Part shown: piece by piece, positions 43,410 through 53,640 of the stretch | How positions within the stretch are numbered: the first letter of the stretch is position 1 | How the letters are laid out: each line of letters starts with the position of its first letter | Source: Fodinibius roseus | GTDB lineage: Bacteria > Bacteroidota > Rhodothermia > Balneolales > Balneolaceae | Assembly (NCBI RefSeq): GCF_900129315.1 | Contig: NZ_FQUS01000019.1 | Coordinates: forward strand, 32,402 to 96,401 | Direction of reading: 5' to 3' | Length of the DNA: 64,000 bases | Notes under the pieces: generated by a model | What the model was told of the DNA's origin: nothing | The model's input: the letters and a program-made list of their open reading frames with translations, nothing else | The model's database searches: none | Made by a program: the position numbers and the translations under genes

Positions 43410-45011
43410 ATGGCTAAACAAGATATAATAGTTGTGGGTTCGGGGCATAATGGACTTATCACCGCCTGTTATCTTGCCAAAGAGGGGTATCCGGTAACGG
43501 TGGTGGAGCGGCGCGATATACTGGGAGGGGCGGTAGCTACCGAAACGATGTTCCGGTCGGAACAATATCCCCGGGGGTTTCGCATGGATGTGGGATCCTC
43601 CGTCCATATCATGATCCACCAGACGGGGATTATTGAGGAGCTGGAACTGGAGCAATACGGACTGGATTACATCGACATGGATCCCATCATGTCCTACCCT
43701 GTCCCGGGCGGAAAGGAGCAGGGAGTGATTCATTTCTTCAGGGATCTGGATCGCACCCTGGAGGCTATTGCAACGGTCGCCCCGGAGGATGTAGAGAACT
43801 ACCGCGCATTTGTGGAGTTCTGGGGACGCATTAACAGGGGCGTTCTCAACGCGTTTATGGTACCGCCGAGCAGCAAGAATATTTTTATGGAGCTGGCAAA
43901 GGGACAGATGAGAGGGGGGAGGATGTTCAAAAAAGGGGAGCAGGCCGGCGGATTGCAAAAAATCATGAGCAGCTATGGCAAGGTAGTGGACGATGCCTTT
44001 GAGAGCCCGCATATGAAAGCGGCCCTTACCTGGTTTGCGGCCCAGTCGGGCCCCACGCCCGACCATCCTGCGACAGGCGATTTCGCCGGCTGGCAGTCAA
44101 TGTTGCATCAAAGCGGGGCCAAGCATCCCCGGGGAGGCAGCGGAATGCTTACCCAGGCGCTCGCTCGCTGCCTGGAAGCGCACGGCGGGGAAATCCTGAC
44201 GGGAATGCCGGTGCAGGATATTGTCGTCGAGAAGGGCACAGCAGTGGGCGTACGGACCAAAGAAAGGGAATTTCGCGCGGATATTGTGATTTCTAATGCT
44301 CATGTGCAACTTACGATGATGGAGCTGGTGGGCCCCCGGCATTTGTCCGCCGACAGCTATCGAAAGATTAAAAATATTAATGTGGGCAATGGGTTTGGAA
44401 TGGTCATCCGGTGTGCTGTGGAAGAGCTGCCCCGCTACGAAGCCTGTCCCGATGACTCCTACATCCACAACGGGATGCAGCTGCTCGCCCCCTCGGTCTC
44501 CTACCTGAACAACGCCATCGGAGATTATATGAAGAAAAAACCGCCTGAAGATCCTGCTGTGGTGGCCATGACCTTTTCCGGGATTGATCCGGATGTTGCT
44601 CCCAGTGGGGGCCATACCCTCTACGGCTGGGCACAGTGGCATCCGTATGAGTTGCAGGATGGATTGCATTGGGATGACATCCGCGAGCGGGAGGCTCAAA
44701 AAATTTACGATGTCGTATGCCGCTATGCACCCAATATGGAAGGTAAGTTAATCGACTGGCATATCCAGACGCCGCTTGATATTGAGCGTAAACACGCCAT
44801 GCCCCGCGGCAATGTCATGCATGTTGAGATGAGTTTGGACCAGATGTTTATGTTCCGTCCCATTCCTGAGATGAGCGAGTACAAAACTCCTGTAAAAAAT
44901 TTATATTTGTCATCGGCTTCCTGTCATCCCGGGGGTGGAGTATTCGGAGCCGCAGGCTATAACGCAGCCCGTATTATCCTGAAAGATTTGCGCAAGAAAT
45001 CCTGGTTTTAA
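43410..45011 (+). CDS. FAD-dependent oxidoreductase (phytoene desaturase-like, CrtI/PYROXD2 type)
   Basis: 533 residues. The N-terminal dinucleotide motif is IVVGSGHNGLITACYLAKEG with ERRDILGGAVATET, and the C-terminal FAD motif is LYLSSASCHPGGGVFGAAGY. Between them HPRGGSGMLTQALARCLEAH is the second conserved region of carotene desaturase and retinol saturase relatives. There is no carotenoid gene next to it, so a role in carotenoid synthesis is not supported; many such proteins have unknown substrates. alr begins 17 bp downstream and may be cotranscribed. Confidence 0.87.
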   Translation: MAKQDIIVVGSGHNGLITACYLAKEGYPVTVVERRDILGGAVATETMFRSEQYPRGFRMDVGSSVHIMIHQTGIIEELELEQYGLDYIDMDPIMSYPVPGGKEQGVIHFFRDLDRTLEAIATVAPEDVENYRAFVEFWGRINRGVLNAFMVPPSSKNIFMELAKGQMRGGRMFKKGEQAGGLQKIMSSYGKVVDDAFESPHMKAALTWFAAQSGPTPDHPATGDFAGWQSMLHQSGAKHPRGGSGMLTQALARCLEAHGGEILTGMPVQDIVVEKGTAVGVRTKEREFRADIVISNAHVQLTMMELVGPRHLSADSYRKIKNINVGNGFGMVIRCAVEELPRYEACPDDSYIHNGMQLLAPSVSYLNNAIGDYMKKKPPEDPAVVAMTFSGIDPDVAPSGGHTLYGWAQWHPYELQDGLHWDDIREREAQKIYDVVCRYAPNMEGKLIDWHIQTPLDIERKHAMPRGNVMHVEMSLDQMFMFRPIPEMSEYKTPVKNLYLSSASCHPGGGVFGAAGYNAARIILKDLRKKSWF

Positions 45012-45028
45012 AACGAGACTCTTTTCCC

Positions 45029-46096
45029 ATGATTCAGAAAACGAATTCAACCGTAACGATAAGTCGTAAGCTGCTCCTGGATAATCTTCGGACATTCAGC
45101 CGGTTTCTGGATCCGGAAACGCGCATTATGGCTGTTGTAAAATCCGACGGCTATGGACATGGTGCGGTTGAGGTGGCACAAATATTGGCTCCCAAGGTTG
45201 AATCTTTTGCCGTCAATGCTATTCAGGAGGGGATCGAACTTCGGGAAAACGGCATCACAAAGCCTATCCTGGTGTTTGAAGTCCCCCAGCAACGGATGGT
45301 ATCGCAATACCGCGTGCACGACCTGACGGCCACAATTAGTGCCAAAGAGCATTTTGAGTGGGTGCCTGAGGGGACATCGTATCATGTGAACTTTGACACG
45401 GGGATGAGGCGGCTTGGTTTCCATCCCTCACAGGCCGAAGAGGTTGCTAATAGGGTTCAGCATCACAGTGAACTCTTTTGTACCGGAATATACAGTCATT
45501 TTGCAACAGCACATGAGCCCGGATTCTCACTGGTTTCCCGGCAGCACGAAATCTTCCGAAAAATTCAATCCTGTTTTTCGGATGATCTGAATGCTCATAT
45601 AGCAAACACCGGGGGGATCGCTTTTTATGATACCGGCCCGTTTACGATGGTGCGCCTCGGGATCGGTTTATACGGCTATTCGCCGGGAACTACGGGTATA
45701 GAGGGACTAAAACCTGTATTGAGCTGGAGGTCTTTTCTGGCTCAAACAAAGAAAATATCAGCGGAAGCGACGGTGAGTTACGGGGCAGAGTGGCAGGCCC
45801 CTTCGGATGGATATCTGGGGGTCTTGCCCGTAGGATATGAGGATGGCATTAAGCGCAATTTATCGGGCCGGCTGATAGTCCGTATTGCAGGAAAGGAGTA
45901 TGCGGTTGTGGGAACAATTACAATGAACTACTGCATGGTTTTCCTGGGGAATGATTATTATGAGCCGGGGACGGAGGTTGAGCTGTTATACCCGGAGAAT
46001 AATGCGTATGACTGGGCTCAAAAATTGGATACCATCCCGTATGAAATACTGACAAGTATCGATCCGCGTATTCCCCGGGAATATGCGGATCGATAA
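45029..46096 (+). CDS. alr: Alanine racemase
   Basis: 355 residues. A PLP enzyme interconverting L- and D-alanine for peptidoglycan. N-terminal barrel with PLP Lys K38 in AVVKSDGYGHGAVEVAQIL, then YHVNFDTGMRRLGF, VRLGIGLYGYSP, and the second catalytic Tyr region SYGAEWQAP. The motif normally reading MDxxMV is here TMNYCMVFL, with Asn in place of the conserved Asp. Length is typical. The stop is followed 5 bp later by repeat D. The family assignment is firm, but the Asn change makes the activity worth testing. Confidence 0.9.
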   Translation: MIQKTNSTVTISRKLLLDNLRTFSRFLDPETRIMAVVKSDGYGHGAVEVAQILAPKVESFAVNAIQEGIELRENGITKPILVFEVPQQRMVSQYRVHDLTATISAKEHFEWVPEGTSYHVNFDTGMRRLGFHPSQAEEVANRVQHHSELFCTGIYSHFATAHEPGFSLVSRQHEIFRKIQSCFSDDLNAHIANTGGIAFYDTGPFTMVRLGIGLYGYSPGTTGIEGLKPVLSWRSFLAQTKKISAEATVSYGAEWQAPSDGYLGVLPVGYEDGIKRNLSGRLIVRIAGKEYAVVGTITMNYCMVFLGNDYYEPGTEVELLYPENNAYDWAQKLDTIPYEILTSIDPRIPREYADR

Positions 46097-46101
46097 AGAT
46101 T

Positions 46102-46248
46102 CGGGAACCTTGCAAAACTGTTCTTTTGGGCAATGTCCCAACTTTAGCGCATACGACATCCTCGCTCGCGTATGCCTTTTTCTTTTTATGCGGGGTGTTT
46201 TTGAATTCGCCAAGGTGACCAAAACTCCTGGTTTTTCAAAGCCCCCCG
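46102..46248 (+). repeat. Interspersed ~140-bp repeat, copy D
   Basis: Left end GGGAACCTTGCAAAACTG, core TTCTTTTGGGCAATGTCCCA, central ATCCTCGCTCGCGTATGCC, right end CTCCTGGTTTTTCAAAGCC. It fills the whole 155-bp space between the convergent alr and FKBP genes. Confidence 0.8.
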
Positions 46249-46251
46249 ATG

Positions 46252-46797
46252 CTAAAGAATCACTACCAGCTCTACATCAAAACGAAGCGTTTCATCTTCC
46301 AGGTCGCCCCCGCTGTAGTTTTGATTGGGATCTCCGTATCCAAGTTCAGGAGGGATGATCAGTGTTCTTTTTTCGCCTTCGACCATACCTATCAAACCTT
46401 GTCGGAACCCCTCGACCAGGGGGCTGATCTGCTGTCCGTTGGGGGAAGTTTTAGGCACCGGTGTCAGATTACGAAATCTAACAGGATTCTGAGAACTGTC
46501 CCGGTAGCTGCTGTCGAAGGCTTCCCCGTCTTCTGTGCGCCCTGTGTACCGAACATATACCTCATCACGGGGCTCAACTTTTTTGTCCTGCAGGCCGTCT
46601 CCCTCTTCAATAAAATAGATGGTCAGTCCCTCTTCGGTCGTCGAGTCGCTTATCGCCTGGGTCGTATCGAAAGGCTCAGGGGGGGTTAGCTCCGCTTGCC
46701 GGTAATAGGAGGGACCGTCCCCGCACGCCTGAATCAGCATGATAAGCGAAAGTGCCGATAATAATGACAAAAACGTTGATTGCTTCAATGAGATCAT
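46252..46797 (-). CDS. FKBP-type peptidyl-prolyl isomerase lipoprotein
   Basis: 181 residues. N-terminal lipoprotein signal with lipobox LIQAC (Cys at about residue 25), then an FKBP domain: VEPRDEVYVRYTGRTEDGEA, FDSSYRDSSQNPVRF, LVEGFRQGLIGMVEGEKRTL, IIPPELGYGDPNQNYSGGDL, and a final FDVELVVIL strand. It catalyses cis-trans isomerisation of proline bonds in extracytoplasmic proteins. The FKBP domain has an insertion of about 10 residues before LVEGF. The gene is bracketed by repeats D and E in direct orientation. Confidence 0.92.
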   Translation of the reverse strand: MISLKQSTFLSLLSALSLIMLIQACGDGPSYYRQAELTPPEPFDTTQAISDSTTEEGLTIYFIEEGDGLQDKKVEPRDEVYVRYTGRTEDGEAFDSSYRDSSQNPVRFRNLTPVPKTSPNGQQISPLVEGFRQGLIGMVEGEKRTLIIPPELGYGDPNQNYSGGDLEDETLRFDVELVVIL

Positions 46798-46828
46798 TAA
46801 ATAAAAAACTTATATCGGTTAATTTTCA

Positions 46829-46957
46829 GATATTTTTGCAAAACCGTTATTTTGGCCAATCTCTATATTGTAGCGCATTCGATATCTTCACATATACTTA
46901 TATGCTGCGGTGTTAATTCGCCCAGTCGACCAAAATTCCTGGTTTTTCAAGGCTCTG
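46829..46957 (+). repeat. Interspersed ~140-bp repeat, copy E
   Basis: Left end TATTTTTGCAAAACCG, core TTATTTTGGCCAATCTCTAT, central ACATATACTTATATGCTGCG, right end AATTCCTGGTTTTTCAAGGC. It lies between the FKBP start and the tatC end. Confidence 0.85.
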
Positions 46958-47093
46958 TTCCAAAGAGTTATAAGCTGACAAACCTCCCTGTTAGCTACTT
47001 GTACGAGCGAAAGCTGATGCCTCATGCCATACAGAGGCGCTAAATGTAACGTATTTAAAACGCGCAGGAAAGCGCGAATATTATGTTTATTTG

Positions 47094-47915
47094 TTAGGCG
47101 TCTCCAAATGCCTTATCAAGTTCCTTTTTACGTTTACGGACAGCTAATTTACTCATAAACACGGCAAGCTGGAAAAGCAAAATAAGCGGGATTGCGATTA
47201 ATATCTGGGAAACCGGGTCCGGCGGTGTAAGAAATGCCGAAAGTATAAAACAGAAGATAATGGCATGGCGACGATACTTTTTTAAAAATTCAGGGGTAAG
47301 CAGCCCGAATTTGGAAAGAAAATAGCTGAGAACGGGCAGCTGAAATATGATGCCACAGGAAAGTACCCACATCGTCACTGAACTAAAGTATTCATTAATA
47401 TCAAAATCGTTGTGGATAGCGGTAGAAATCTGAAACTGGGTGAAAAACTGCAGCGCAAACGGTACCAGTACAAAATAGCCAAATGCCACACCGAGCAGAA
47501 AGAAGAACGTAATAAAAGCCGTATTTCCGCGGGTTTTCCATTTCTCGGTTTTTTCAAGCGCGGGTTCGATAAACGCCCATAACTGGTAGAAAAAGATCGG
47601 GGATCCGATAATGATTCCAACTACGATAAGCGTTCCCCAGTAGGTAAAAAACTGTCCGGGCAGTTTACGGCTTTGCAGCGTAAGGTCAATAGCGTCTATG
47701 CCCAGTAGCTGATAGACAATAAAGTCAGCATCGGTGGGACCCAGCATGACCTTATCTATAAAAAATTCGCCAAAAATGAAGGCTATGATCATACCGATGC
47801 CGATCCCCCCCAAACCTTTGATGATTCTCCAGCGTAGCTCTTCGAGGTGGTCCAGAAAAGCCATATCGCTTGTTCGGTCCTCCGGCATTTCAGCCGGGGG
47901 CGGATTTTTCGTCAT
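47094..47915 (-). CDS. tatC: Sec-independent protein translocase TatC
   Basis: 273 residues from ATG 47915 (GTG 47933 would add 6). Six membrane helices. The N-terminal signature MAFLDHLEELRWRIIKGLGG is the twin-arginine signal recognition site, and the second is the conserved Glu loop FIEPALEKTEKWK. FALQFFTQFQI, LSKFGLLTPEFLKKYRRHAI and SAFLTPPDPVSQILIAIPLI are all typical. It is the receptor of the Tat system. It is divergent from tatA, 310 bp away. Confidence 0.95.
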   Translation of the reverse strand: MTKNPPPAEMPEDRTSDMAFLDHLEELRWRIIKGLGGIGIGMIIAFIFGEFFIDKVMLGPTDADFIVYQLLGIDAIDLTLQSRKLPGQFFTYWGTLIVVGIIIGSPIFFYQLWAFIEPALEKTEKWKTRGNTAFITFFFLLGVAFGYFVLVPFALQFFTQFQISTAIHNDFDINEYFSSVTMWVLSCGIIFQLPVLSYFLSKFGLLTPEFLKKYRRHAIIFCFILSAFLTPPDPVSQILIAIPLILLFQLAVFMSKLAVRKRKKELDKAFGDA

Positions 47916-48225
47916 CGTTTCTCGTTTTTCCACAAATCTTCTAAATTAAATCCAAAAATTATCATATGAACAAATACCACAGACGATACAGACTATATTA
48001 AAGCTTTCAAATATAAAAAAAATATTTGGTATCTCGGCTTAAAAAGCCCTCCGAAAAAGCACAACAGAGATCTTCAACTATCGGTGAAAATATTATTGGA
48101 GGGTCCTTAGTGCTTAGCATAGTCAATAGGAATCAGATTATTATGAACTAAAATTATTTTAAATGCTTCTGTTTTCTTATCCTGTAGCAGAAGATACAAA
48201 CACTTTCACTTAAAACGTTTTTTTT
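47916..48225. promoter_or_regulatory. Divergent tatC / tatA region
   Basis: 310 AT-rich bases holding both tat promoters. No further gene is seen. No Shine-Dalgarno sequence precedes tatA. Confidence 0.35.
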
Positions 48226-48417
48226 ATGACATTCGGAACAACGGAAATTCTTATTGTTGTTGGTGTTATCCTCCTGTTTTTCGGCGCCCGGAAAATACCT
48301 GAACTGGCCCGGGGCATTGGTCAGGGTATCTATGAGTTCAAAAAAGTTTCCAAAAAATCAGAAACCGAAGATGATGAAGGAGTCGCAAGTGATACCCGGG
48401 AGAATCATCAGCATTAA
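48226..48417 (+). CDS. tatA: Twin-arginine translocase subunit TatA
   Basis: 63 residues: an N-terminal helix (TTEILIVVGVILLFFGARKI), the hinge with FGxxKxPEL pattern (FGARKIPELARGIGQG), an amphipathic helix IYEFKKVSKKSE and a short charged tail. It forms the pore of the Tat system with TatC. Its stop codon abuts the glyA stop codon with no base between (48417/48418). Confidence 0.93.
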   Translation: MTFGTTEILIVVGVILLFFGARKIPELARGIGQGIYEFKKVSKKSETEDDEGVASDTRENHQH

Positions 48418-49716
48418 TTAAGCGGTAACGAAGTCGTACAGCGGAAAATTTTGACACATTTCCGCCACTTCCTTCCGGGTATTCGATAGTATGGTTTCAT
48501 CATCAGGATGTTGCAGGACTTGGTCAATGAGATCGGCAACCCTCGTAAATTCATCTGTGCCAAAGCCGCGACTCGTCATGGCCGGCGAACCAATACGAAT
48601 GCCGGAAGTAACAAAGGGGCTTTCGGTATCGAAAGGCACCATATTTTTGTTTAGCGTGATATGCGCTTTTTCGAGCGCTTGTTCGGCCGTTTTCCCCGTA
48701 AGGCCTTTATTTCTCAGGTCGATAAGGATGAGGTGATTGTCCGTACCACCGCTTACCAGCTTATATCCTTTTTTCGTAAAAGTCTCTGCCATTGATTGCG
48801 CATTGGCTTGCACCTGTTTTTGATAGGCTGTAAAATCATCCTGGAGGGCCTCCTTGAAGGCCACTGCCTTGGAGGCAATCACATGCATCAACGGTCCCCC
48901 CTGGGTACCCGGAAATACGCTGGAATCAAGCACTTCACCCCAGGTTTTGGTCCGCCCGGATTTACGCGCTCTCACCCCAAGGGTATTTTCACCGTCCTCA
49001 CCCAGCAAAATCATACCACCCCGCGGCCCCCGCAGGGTTTTGTGCGTCGTCGTCGTTACCACATGGCAGTGAGGAAGGGGATCATTTAAAATGCCTGCGG
49101 CGATGAGTCCCGCCGTATGTGCCATATCCATCCAGAGGTAGGCGCCCACTTCGTCAGCTATTTCGCGGAAGGCTGTGTAGTCTAAATCACGCGGATAAGC
49201 CGAAGCCCCGATGGAAATAAGTTTGGGTTGTACTTCCCTGGCTTTCTTACGAACCTGGTCAAGATCAATTCGGCCGGTTTCTTTATCTACCCCGTAAAAT
49301 TCCGAATGGTAGAGCAGTCCTGAAAAATTAACGGGCGAACCGTGCGTAAGGTGTCCCCCGTGGGATAGATCCAGGCCCAACAGTGTTTCCCCGGGTTTCA
49401 TAAAAGCGAGATAGACGGCCGCATTGGCCTGGGCTCCGGAGTGAGGTTGGACGTTCACCCATGAAGCTCCAAATAGCTTTTTTGCACGCTCCCGGGCCTT
49501 TTCCTCCACTTTGTCAACCACTTCGCATCCCCCGTAATAACGCTTGCCCGGCAGGCCTTCCGCATATTTATTTGTCAGGGTAGACCCCATGGCTTCGATG
49601 ACCGCCCGCGAAGCAAAATTTTCGGAGGCAATAAGTTCTAAATTATTGTTTTGTCGCTCTTTTTCCTCATTAAGCAAGGTATAGATGGAAGGATCCTTTT
49701 GTGAAAGTGGTTCCAT
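48418..49716 (-). CDS. glyA: Serine hydroxymethyltransferase
   Basis: 432 residues. A PLP enzyme making glycine and 5,10-methylene-tetrahydrofolate from serine. [20 protein letters not shown] and [20 protein letters not shown] at the N-terminus, [14 protein letters not shown], and the PLP Lys in [18 protein letters not shown] are unmistakable. The C-terminus with [20 protein letters not shown] is complete. rpiB ends 4 bp upstream, so rpiB-glyA is an operon. Convergent with tatA. Confidence 0.96.
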   Translation of the reverse strand: MEPLSQKDPSIYTLLNEEKERQNNNLELIASENFASRAVIEAMGSTLTNKYAEGLPGKRYYGGCEVVDKVEEKARERAKKLFGASWVNVQPHSGAQANAAVYLAFMKPGETLLGLDLSHGGHLTHGSPVNFSGLLYHSEFYGVDKETGRIDLDQVRKKAREVQPKLISIGASAYPRDLDYTAFREIADEVGAYLWMDMAHTAGLIAAGILNDPLPHCHVVTTTTHKTLRGPRGGMILLGEDGENTLGVRARKSGRTKTWGEVLDSSVFPGTQGGPLMHVIASKAVAFKEALQDDFTAYQKQVQANAQSMAETFTKKGYKLVSGGTDNHLILIDLRNKGLTGKTAEQALEKAHITLNKNMVPFDTESPFVTSGIRIGSPAMTSRGFGTDEFTRVADLIDQVLQHPDDETILSNTRKEVAEMCQNFPLYDFVTA

Positions 49717-49720
49717 GAAG

Positions 49721-50170
49721 TTAATTCTGATTATTCTCGGTTAAACTTTTAATTTTGTTCACGCGTCGTTCGTGCCGCCCGCCGTCAAAGTCAGTGCCGA
49801 GCCATATTTCCACGATCTGCTGCAGCTTCTCAGGGTCCATCTGACGCCCGGGCAGGCAGAGGATATTGGCATTATTGTGCTGACGGGTCATGCGGGCCGA
49901 GGTCTCGTCATAGACCAGGGCCGCCCGTATGTTGCTGTATTTATTAGCGGTCATGCACATCCCCTGTCCGCTGCCGCAGACAAGGATTCCTCTCCCGTGC
50001 TCCCCGTTGTCCACCTTTTCGGCAACCTGTACGGCAAAGTCCGGATAGTCAACCGATTCGTCGGAATGAGTACCGTAATCCACCGGCATATGTCCGAGTT
50101 CTTCGAGTATAACTTTGACTTTTTCCTTGGTCTCAAATCCGGCGTGATCGCTTGCGATGGGAATAATCAT
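49721..50170 (-). CDS. rpiB: Ribose-5-phosphate isomerase B
   Basis: 149 residues. Interconverts ribose 5-phosphate and ribulose 5-phosphate. [20 protein letters not shown] at the start, [17 protein letters not shown], the active-site Cys loop [18 protein letters not shown], and [14 protein letters not shown] are typical of RpiB/LacAB. Four bp before glyA; the two are probably cotranscribed. Confidence 0.95.
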   Translation of the reverse strand: MIIPIASDHAGFETKEKVKVILEELGHMPVDYGTHSDESVDYPDFAVQVAEKVDNGEHGRGILVCGSGQGMCMTANKYSNIRAALVYDETSARMTRQHNNANILCLPGRQMDPEKLQQIVEIWLGTDFDGGRHERRVNKIKSLTENNQN

Positions 50171-50343
50171 GGCAACTGTTTTGTTATGTTTGGGAACTGG
50201 GTAAATATCTCGAAAAAAACGCTAACACCAAAGGGAAAGCACCGGTATAAATGAGTATTTTTTGATGTTTTGGATATGAACAATACATCGGCCTTGATTT
50301 TGAGCTATAGACATCCCCGGAAAATACCCCGGCCGGCAATCTG

Positions 50344-51240
50344 CTACCGGGGAGGCCTGAGAACTTCAAAGCGATTCTTGTCGCGGGCCATACTTCCGAA
50401 GATACCGATACCACCATTGATATTATAGCGGATATTTTGAATTTCACCGGGAGACAGACTGAACCCGCCCGTCTGGGTTTCCTGTGATCGTAAAAAGTCA
50501 TACATGTTGTCGTCGATAGCATTTGTAACGACCTCATTATGACCGTAAAAGGCGATGGAAAGCCAGGGAACCTTCAGGGTAATGTTGCCCTCAGGTGTCG
50601 GACTGTAATTGCCTTCGTTGATAATCCCGGATGAATGGACAGAATAGTTTTGCAGACTCCTTTCCTGTTCTCCGACTAAATCGGCGTAGAAGGGAGTGAG
50701 GTTGGTCGAATCGGGTTTTTCAGCATTGACGGTAAATACATAGTATGCTTGCCGCCCCGTGTGGTATTCACTTCGGGTCGTGGTAATTTCAATCTGTTTG
50801 TCGCCCCGGTATCTGTATTGATCCGGTAGTTCCTGGCGGTTAACGGTTTCAAAGTCACCCGGAACATAAGTCTTGGCCTCAATGCTGTCTCCGCCGGGCA
50901 GGGTGACATAAAGCTGGTAGAGCTGCTTTTCCTGAACGGCGGCAGATTCTGTGGGATAATATAATCCTTCTCCCCCCGAACCATAGGTGTATCGTTCGTT
51001 GATCGTACTATCGGCATTGAGCAGACGGACTTCCACCGAGGCATCATTAACGGAAGCATCAGAGTATACATATTCCTCTTCAATGGGAACGGTTTTGCTC
51101 AGAATAATATCGGGGAGGGGGTCATAAGCAACGAGATAGGCTTCAACCACGTAATACTCCCGGTATTCATCTTGCTCGTAAAACTCACAGCCGGCAAGAA
51201 CAGTTACTCCGATAACAAATAAAAGGATCCGATTCATCAT
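50344..51240 (-). CDS. DUF4249 outer-surface lipoprotein
   Basis: 298 residues from ATG 51240 (or 51237). Lipoprotein signal MMNRILLFVIGVTVLAGCEF with Cys at about residue 18. The beta-rich body (YYVVEAYLVAYDPLPDIILS; RYTYGSGGEGLYYPTESAAV) matches the DUF4249 pattern, proteins that usually pair with a TonB-dependent receptor, as here: its start lies 1-4 bp from the receptor stop. The longer frame to 51363 is inside the receptor gene and not used. It probably binds a ligand for the receptor; the ligand is unknown. Confidence 0.85.
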   Translation of the reverse strand: MMNRILLFVIGVTVLAGCEFYEQDEYREYYVVEAYLVAYDPLPDIILSKTVPIEEEYVYSDASVNDASVEVRLLNADSTINERYTYGSGGEGLYYPTESAAVQEKQLYQLYVTLPGGDSIEAKTYVPGDFETVNRQELPDQYRYRGDKQIEITTTRSEYHTGRQAYYVFTVNAEKPDSTNLTPFYADLVGEQERSLQNYSVHSSGIINEGNYSPTPEGNITLKVPWLSIAFYGHNEVVTNAIDDNMYDFLRSQETQTGGFSLSPGEIQNIRYNINGGIGIFGSMARDKNRFEVLRPPR

Positions 51241-51241
51241 G

Positions 51242-53494
51242 TTAAAAATTAAGGGTATAGGATATGGTCGGCAGGATCGGAAGCAGTTGTACTGCTTCGC
51301 GTTCTGCCGGGTTTTCATCCAGGTCGTAATTGTAAAACCAGGTATTGCGCCGCGAATATACATTCACCAGCTGAAACTGCCACAGTGCCTCCCCGAAACC
51401 CCAAAAAGTGCCATCCCGGCTGAAGCTGAGATCGAGTCGATTGTAATCGGGCAGCCTTGAGGCATTTACTTTACCCACAGTCAGCTGTTGTTTGCTGGTA
51501 GCGCTCGTGGGAAAGTTAAAGGCCGCCGTACGTCCCAATGGTTTGGTATAAGCCTGTCCCGTGGCATAATTGAAAGCGGCGGAGACAGACCATCGTGAAC
51601 TGAGGTCGTAACTCAGCACCACATTCAGATCGTGGATACGGTCATATTTGGGCGGGTAGTAACGGGCAGTTCCTCCTTCCACAGGCTCGTTAAAGCCGGG
51701 AAATTTACGGCGGGTAACCCCGAATGTATAACCTGCAAAGCCTGTCAGTCTTCCAGCCTGACGTTCAAGTAAAATTTCTGTACCAAAAGCGTAGCCTTTT
51801 CCGAACCGAAAGGTTTTCTCATACGGAAGTCCTGCCTGGTCCTGTAAAAAGGGGTCCGGATCAAAGAGATCTTCCATCGTCCGGAAATACAGCTCCGTAT
51901 CTACGGCATAATCTTTCCATGGAGATGTTTTGATGCCAACAATATATTGATTTCCCGCTGACGGAGACACGCCTTCGTCGGCCGTCAGCCAAACATCAAA
52001 GCCAGTGAACGCTTCATTGGAGTCGACCGTAAGAAACTGATGGTAGCGACCGTATGCGCCCTGCAGGCGGATGCCGGCGGAAGGACGGTATTCGAGCGAG
52101 AACCGGGGACCCACACGCAGGTAGCGGCCTTCGCTGAAACCGTTTATTCGAAGACCGGGAGTTACCGTCAGCCGGTCGGTGATATGCCACTTGTCCTGCA
52201 GATAGAACGAACCGTATGGCGTATGGGTGCGCGAGCTAAACGTTTGATCTCCATCGAACTTATCATGGAGTTTTAAGGTAAGCAGACCGGCCCAAAAACC
52301 CGCTGAAAATTCGTGGCGGTCGTTACGAAAGTATTCTACATCTCCTTTCGCAGAAAAATCGTAAATATTATTGGAGCGCTTAAATGGAGTGCCGGATATG
52401 TTAAAAGAGGGAAAGTTGAAGTAGCGGGAACCGGTAACGGTAAAATTTGAAAATATTTTTTCAGAAAAGATATGCGTCCATGTGCCGCTGAAGGTCTGAT
52501 TTCCATAATGTAACCGAACGCCCGCATCTTCTGCAAAAGGGAACCGGAGGTTGTCGTTCCCGGCATACAATGCCATGGACAGTTTGTTGTCAGCATTGAT
52601 ATCATAATTTATTTTTCCATTTACATCCAGGAAAGAAAAGTGATCGGGAATATTATCCTGTGATTTTCTCAGTATCTCCAGCAGTGGCTCCAGGGTAGAG
52701 CGACGAATGGAAAAGATCCAGGATCCTTTGTTGATCGGACCTTCGACCGAAGCGCGGGAGGCCAGCATACCCAGCGTTACGGATCCCTCAAACTCGTTGC
52801 GGTTGCCATCTCTATTGAAAATAGTGAGCACCGATCCCAGCCTGCCGCCGTATTTGGCCGGGTAGCCTCCTTTATAGAGACGAACATCCTTGACCGCATC
52901 CGGATTGAAAGTGGAAAAAAATCCGAAAAAGTGGGAGGGATTGTAAACGGTGGTATGATCAAGTAAAATGAGCGTCTGGTCGGGACTCCCGCCGCGGATA
53001 TATAAGCCGCTGGAAAAGTCGGAAGCCGCTTTAATCCCCGGTAGTAATTGCAGGGAACGAAAGATATCTGCCTGAAAGACACTCGGAACGGTTCTGATAA
53101 ATTCTGTTTCGATCTGTGCTGTCCCGATACTGCGCTGCTCCTCCTGTTCACGATCCGATTGAACGACCACTTCTTCCAGCTGATATTCTTTGGGAATAAG
53201 TTCAATAACCAGCCGTCGATTTTCATTCTCCTCGAGGGTTATTTCTTTTTTATACTGTCGGTAGCCGATATAAGTAACCAAGAGGGTATAGGTGCCGGCT
53301 TCAATATGCTGGAGGTTAAAATATCCCGATGTGTTGGTGGTTGTCCCGGCGCGGGTACCTTGTAAAGCTACATTGGCGGCTATAAGCGTTTCCCCCGTCT
53401 GCGTATCCGTAATATAACCGCTTAGAGAGGCTGTCTGTTGTGCAGATACGATCAGGGGTAACAAGAGTAAAAAAAGGGAAATAGTTTTTCGCAC
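51242..53494 (-). CDS. TonB-dependent receptor with carboxypeptidase-like N-terminal domain
   Basis: 750 residues from GTG 53494, with signal peptide MRKTISLFLLLLPLIVSAQQ. Residues about 25-110 are a carboxypeptidase-D regulatory-like beta-sandwich (GYITDTQTGETLIAANVALQ; IEAGTYTLLVTYIGYRQYKK). The plug follows at about 120-240 with GIKAASDFSSGLYIRGGSPD, then a 22-strand outer membrane barrel ending in LPTISYTLNF with the terminal aromatic. Energy from TonB-ExbBD drives uptake. Substrate is unknown. Forms a pair with the DUF4249 lipoprotein just downstream. This architecture is characteristic of Bacteroidota and relatives. Confidence 0.94.
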   Translation of the reverse strand: MRKTISLFLLLLPLIVSAQQTASLSGYITDTQTGETLIAANVALQGTRAGTTTNTSGYFNLQHIEAGTYTLLVTYIGYRQYKKEITLEENENRRLVIELIPKEYQLEEVVVQSDREQEEQRSIGTAQIETEFIRTVPSVFQADIFRSLQLLPGIKAASDFSSGLYIRGGSPDQTLILLDHTTVYNPSHFFGFFSTFNPDAVKDVRLYKGGYPAKYGGRLGSVLTIFNRDGNRNEFEGSVTLGMLASRASVEGPINKGSWIFSIRRSTLEPLLEILRKSQDNIPDHFSFLDVNGKINYDINADNKLSMALYAGNDNLRFPFAEDAGVRLHYGNQTFSGTWTHIFSEKIFSNFTVTGSRYFNFPSFNISGTPFKRSNNIYDFSAKGDVEYFRNDRHEFSAGFWAGLLTLKLHDKFDGDQTFSSRTHTPYGSFYLQDKWHITDRLTVTPGLRINGFSEGRYLRVGPRFSLEYRPSAGIRLQGAYGRYHQFLTVDSNEAFTGFDVWLTADEGVSPSAGNQYIVGIKTSPWKDYAVDTELYFRTMEDLFDPDPFLQDQAGLPYEKTFRFGKGYAFGTEILLERQAGRLTGFAGYTFGVTRRKFPGFNEPVEGGTARYYPPKYDRIHDLNVVLSYDLSSRWSVSAAFNYATGQAYTKPLGRTAAFNFPTSATSKQQLTVGKVNASRLPDYNRLDLSFSRDGTFWGFGEALWQFQLVNVYSRRNTWFYNYDLDENPAEREAVQLLPILPTISYTLNF

Positions 53495-53640
53495 GTCTTG
53501 GCCGGACTAACTATCGGGATTGTATAGTACAGGCGTAAATTAGCCCGTCGGAGCCTCTTGGACTGCCGCTCTGCATCGTATGAAGGTATGATTTCTGCCT
53601 TTTTTAAGGGCAGCCTTAATTTTCTGCAACTTCTTATTAA

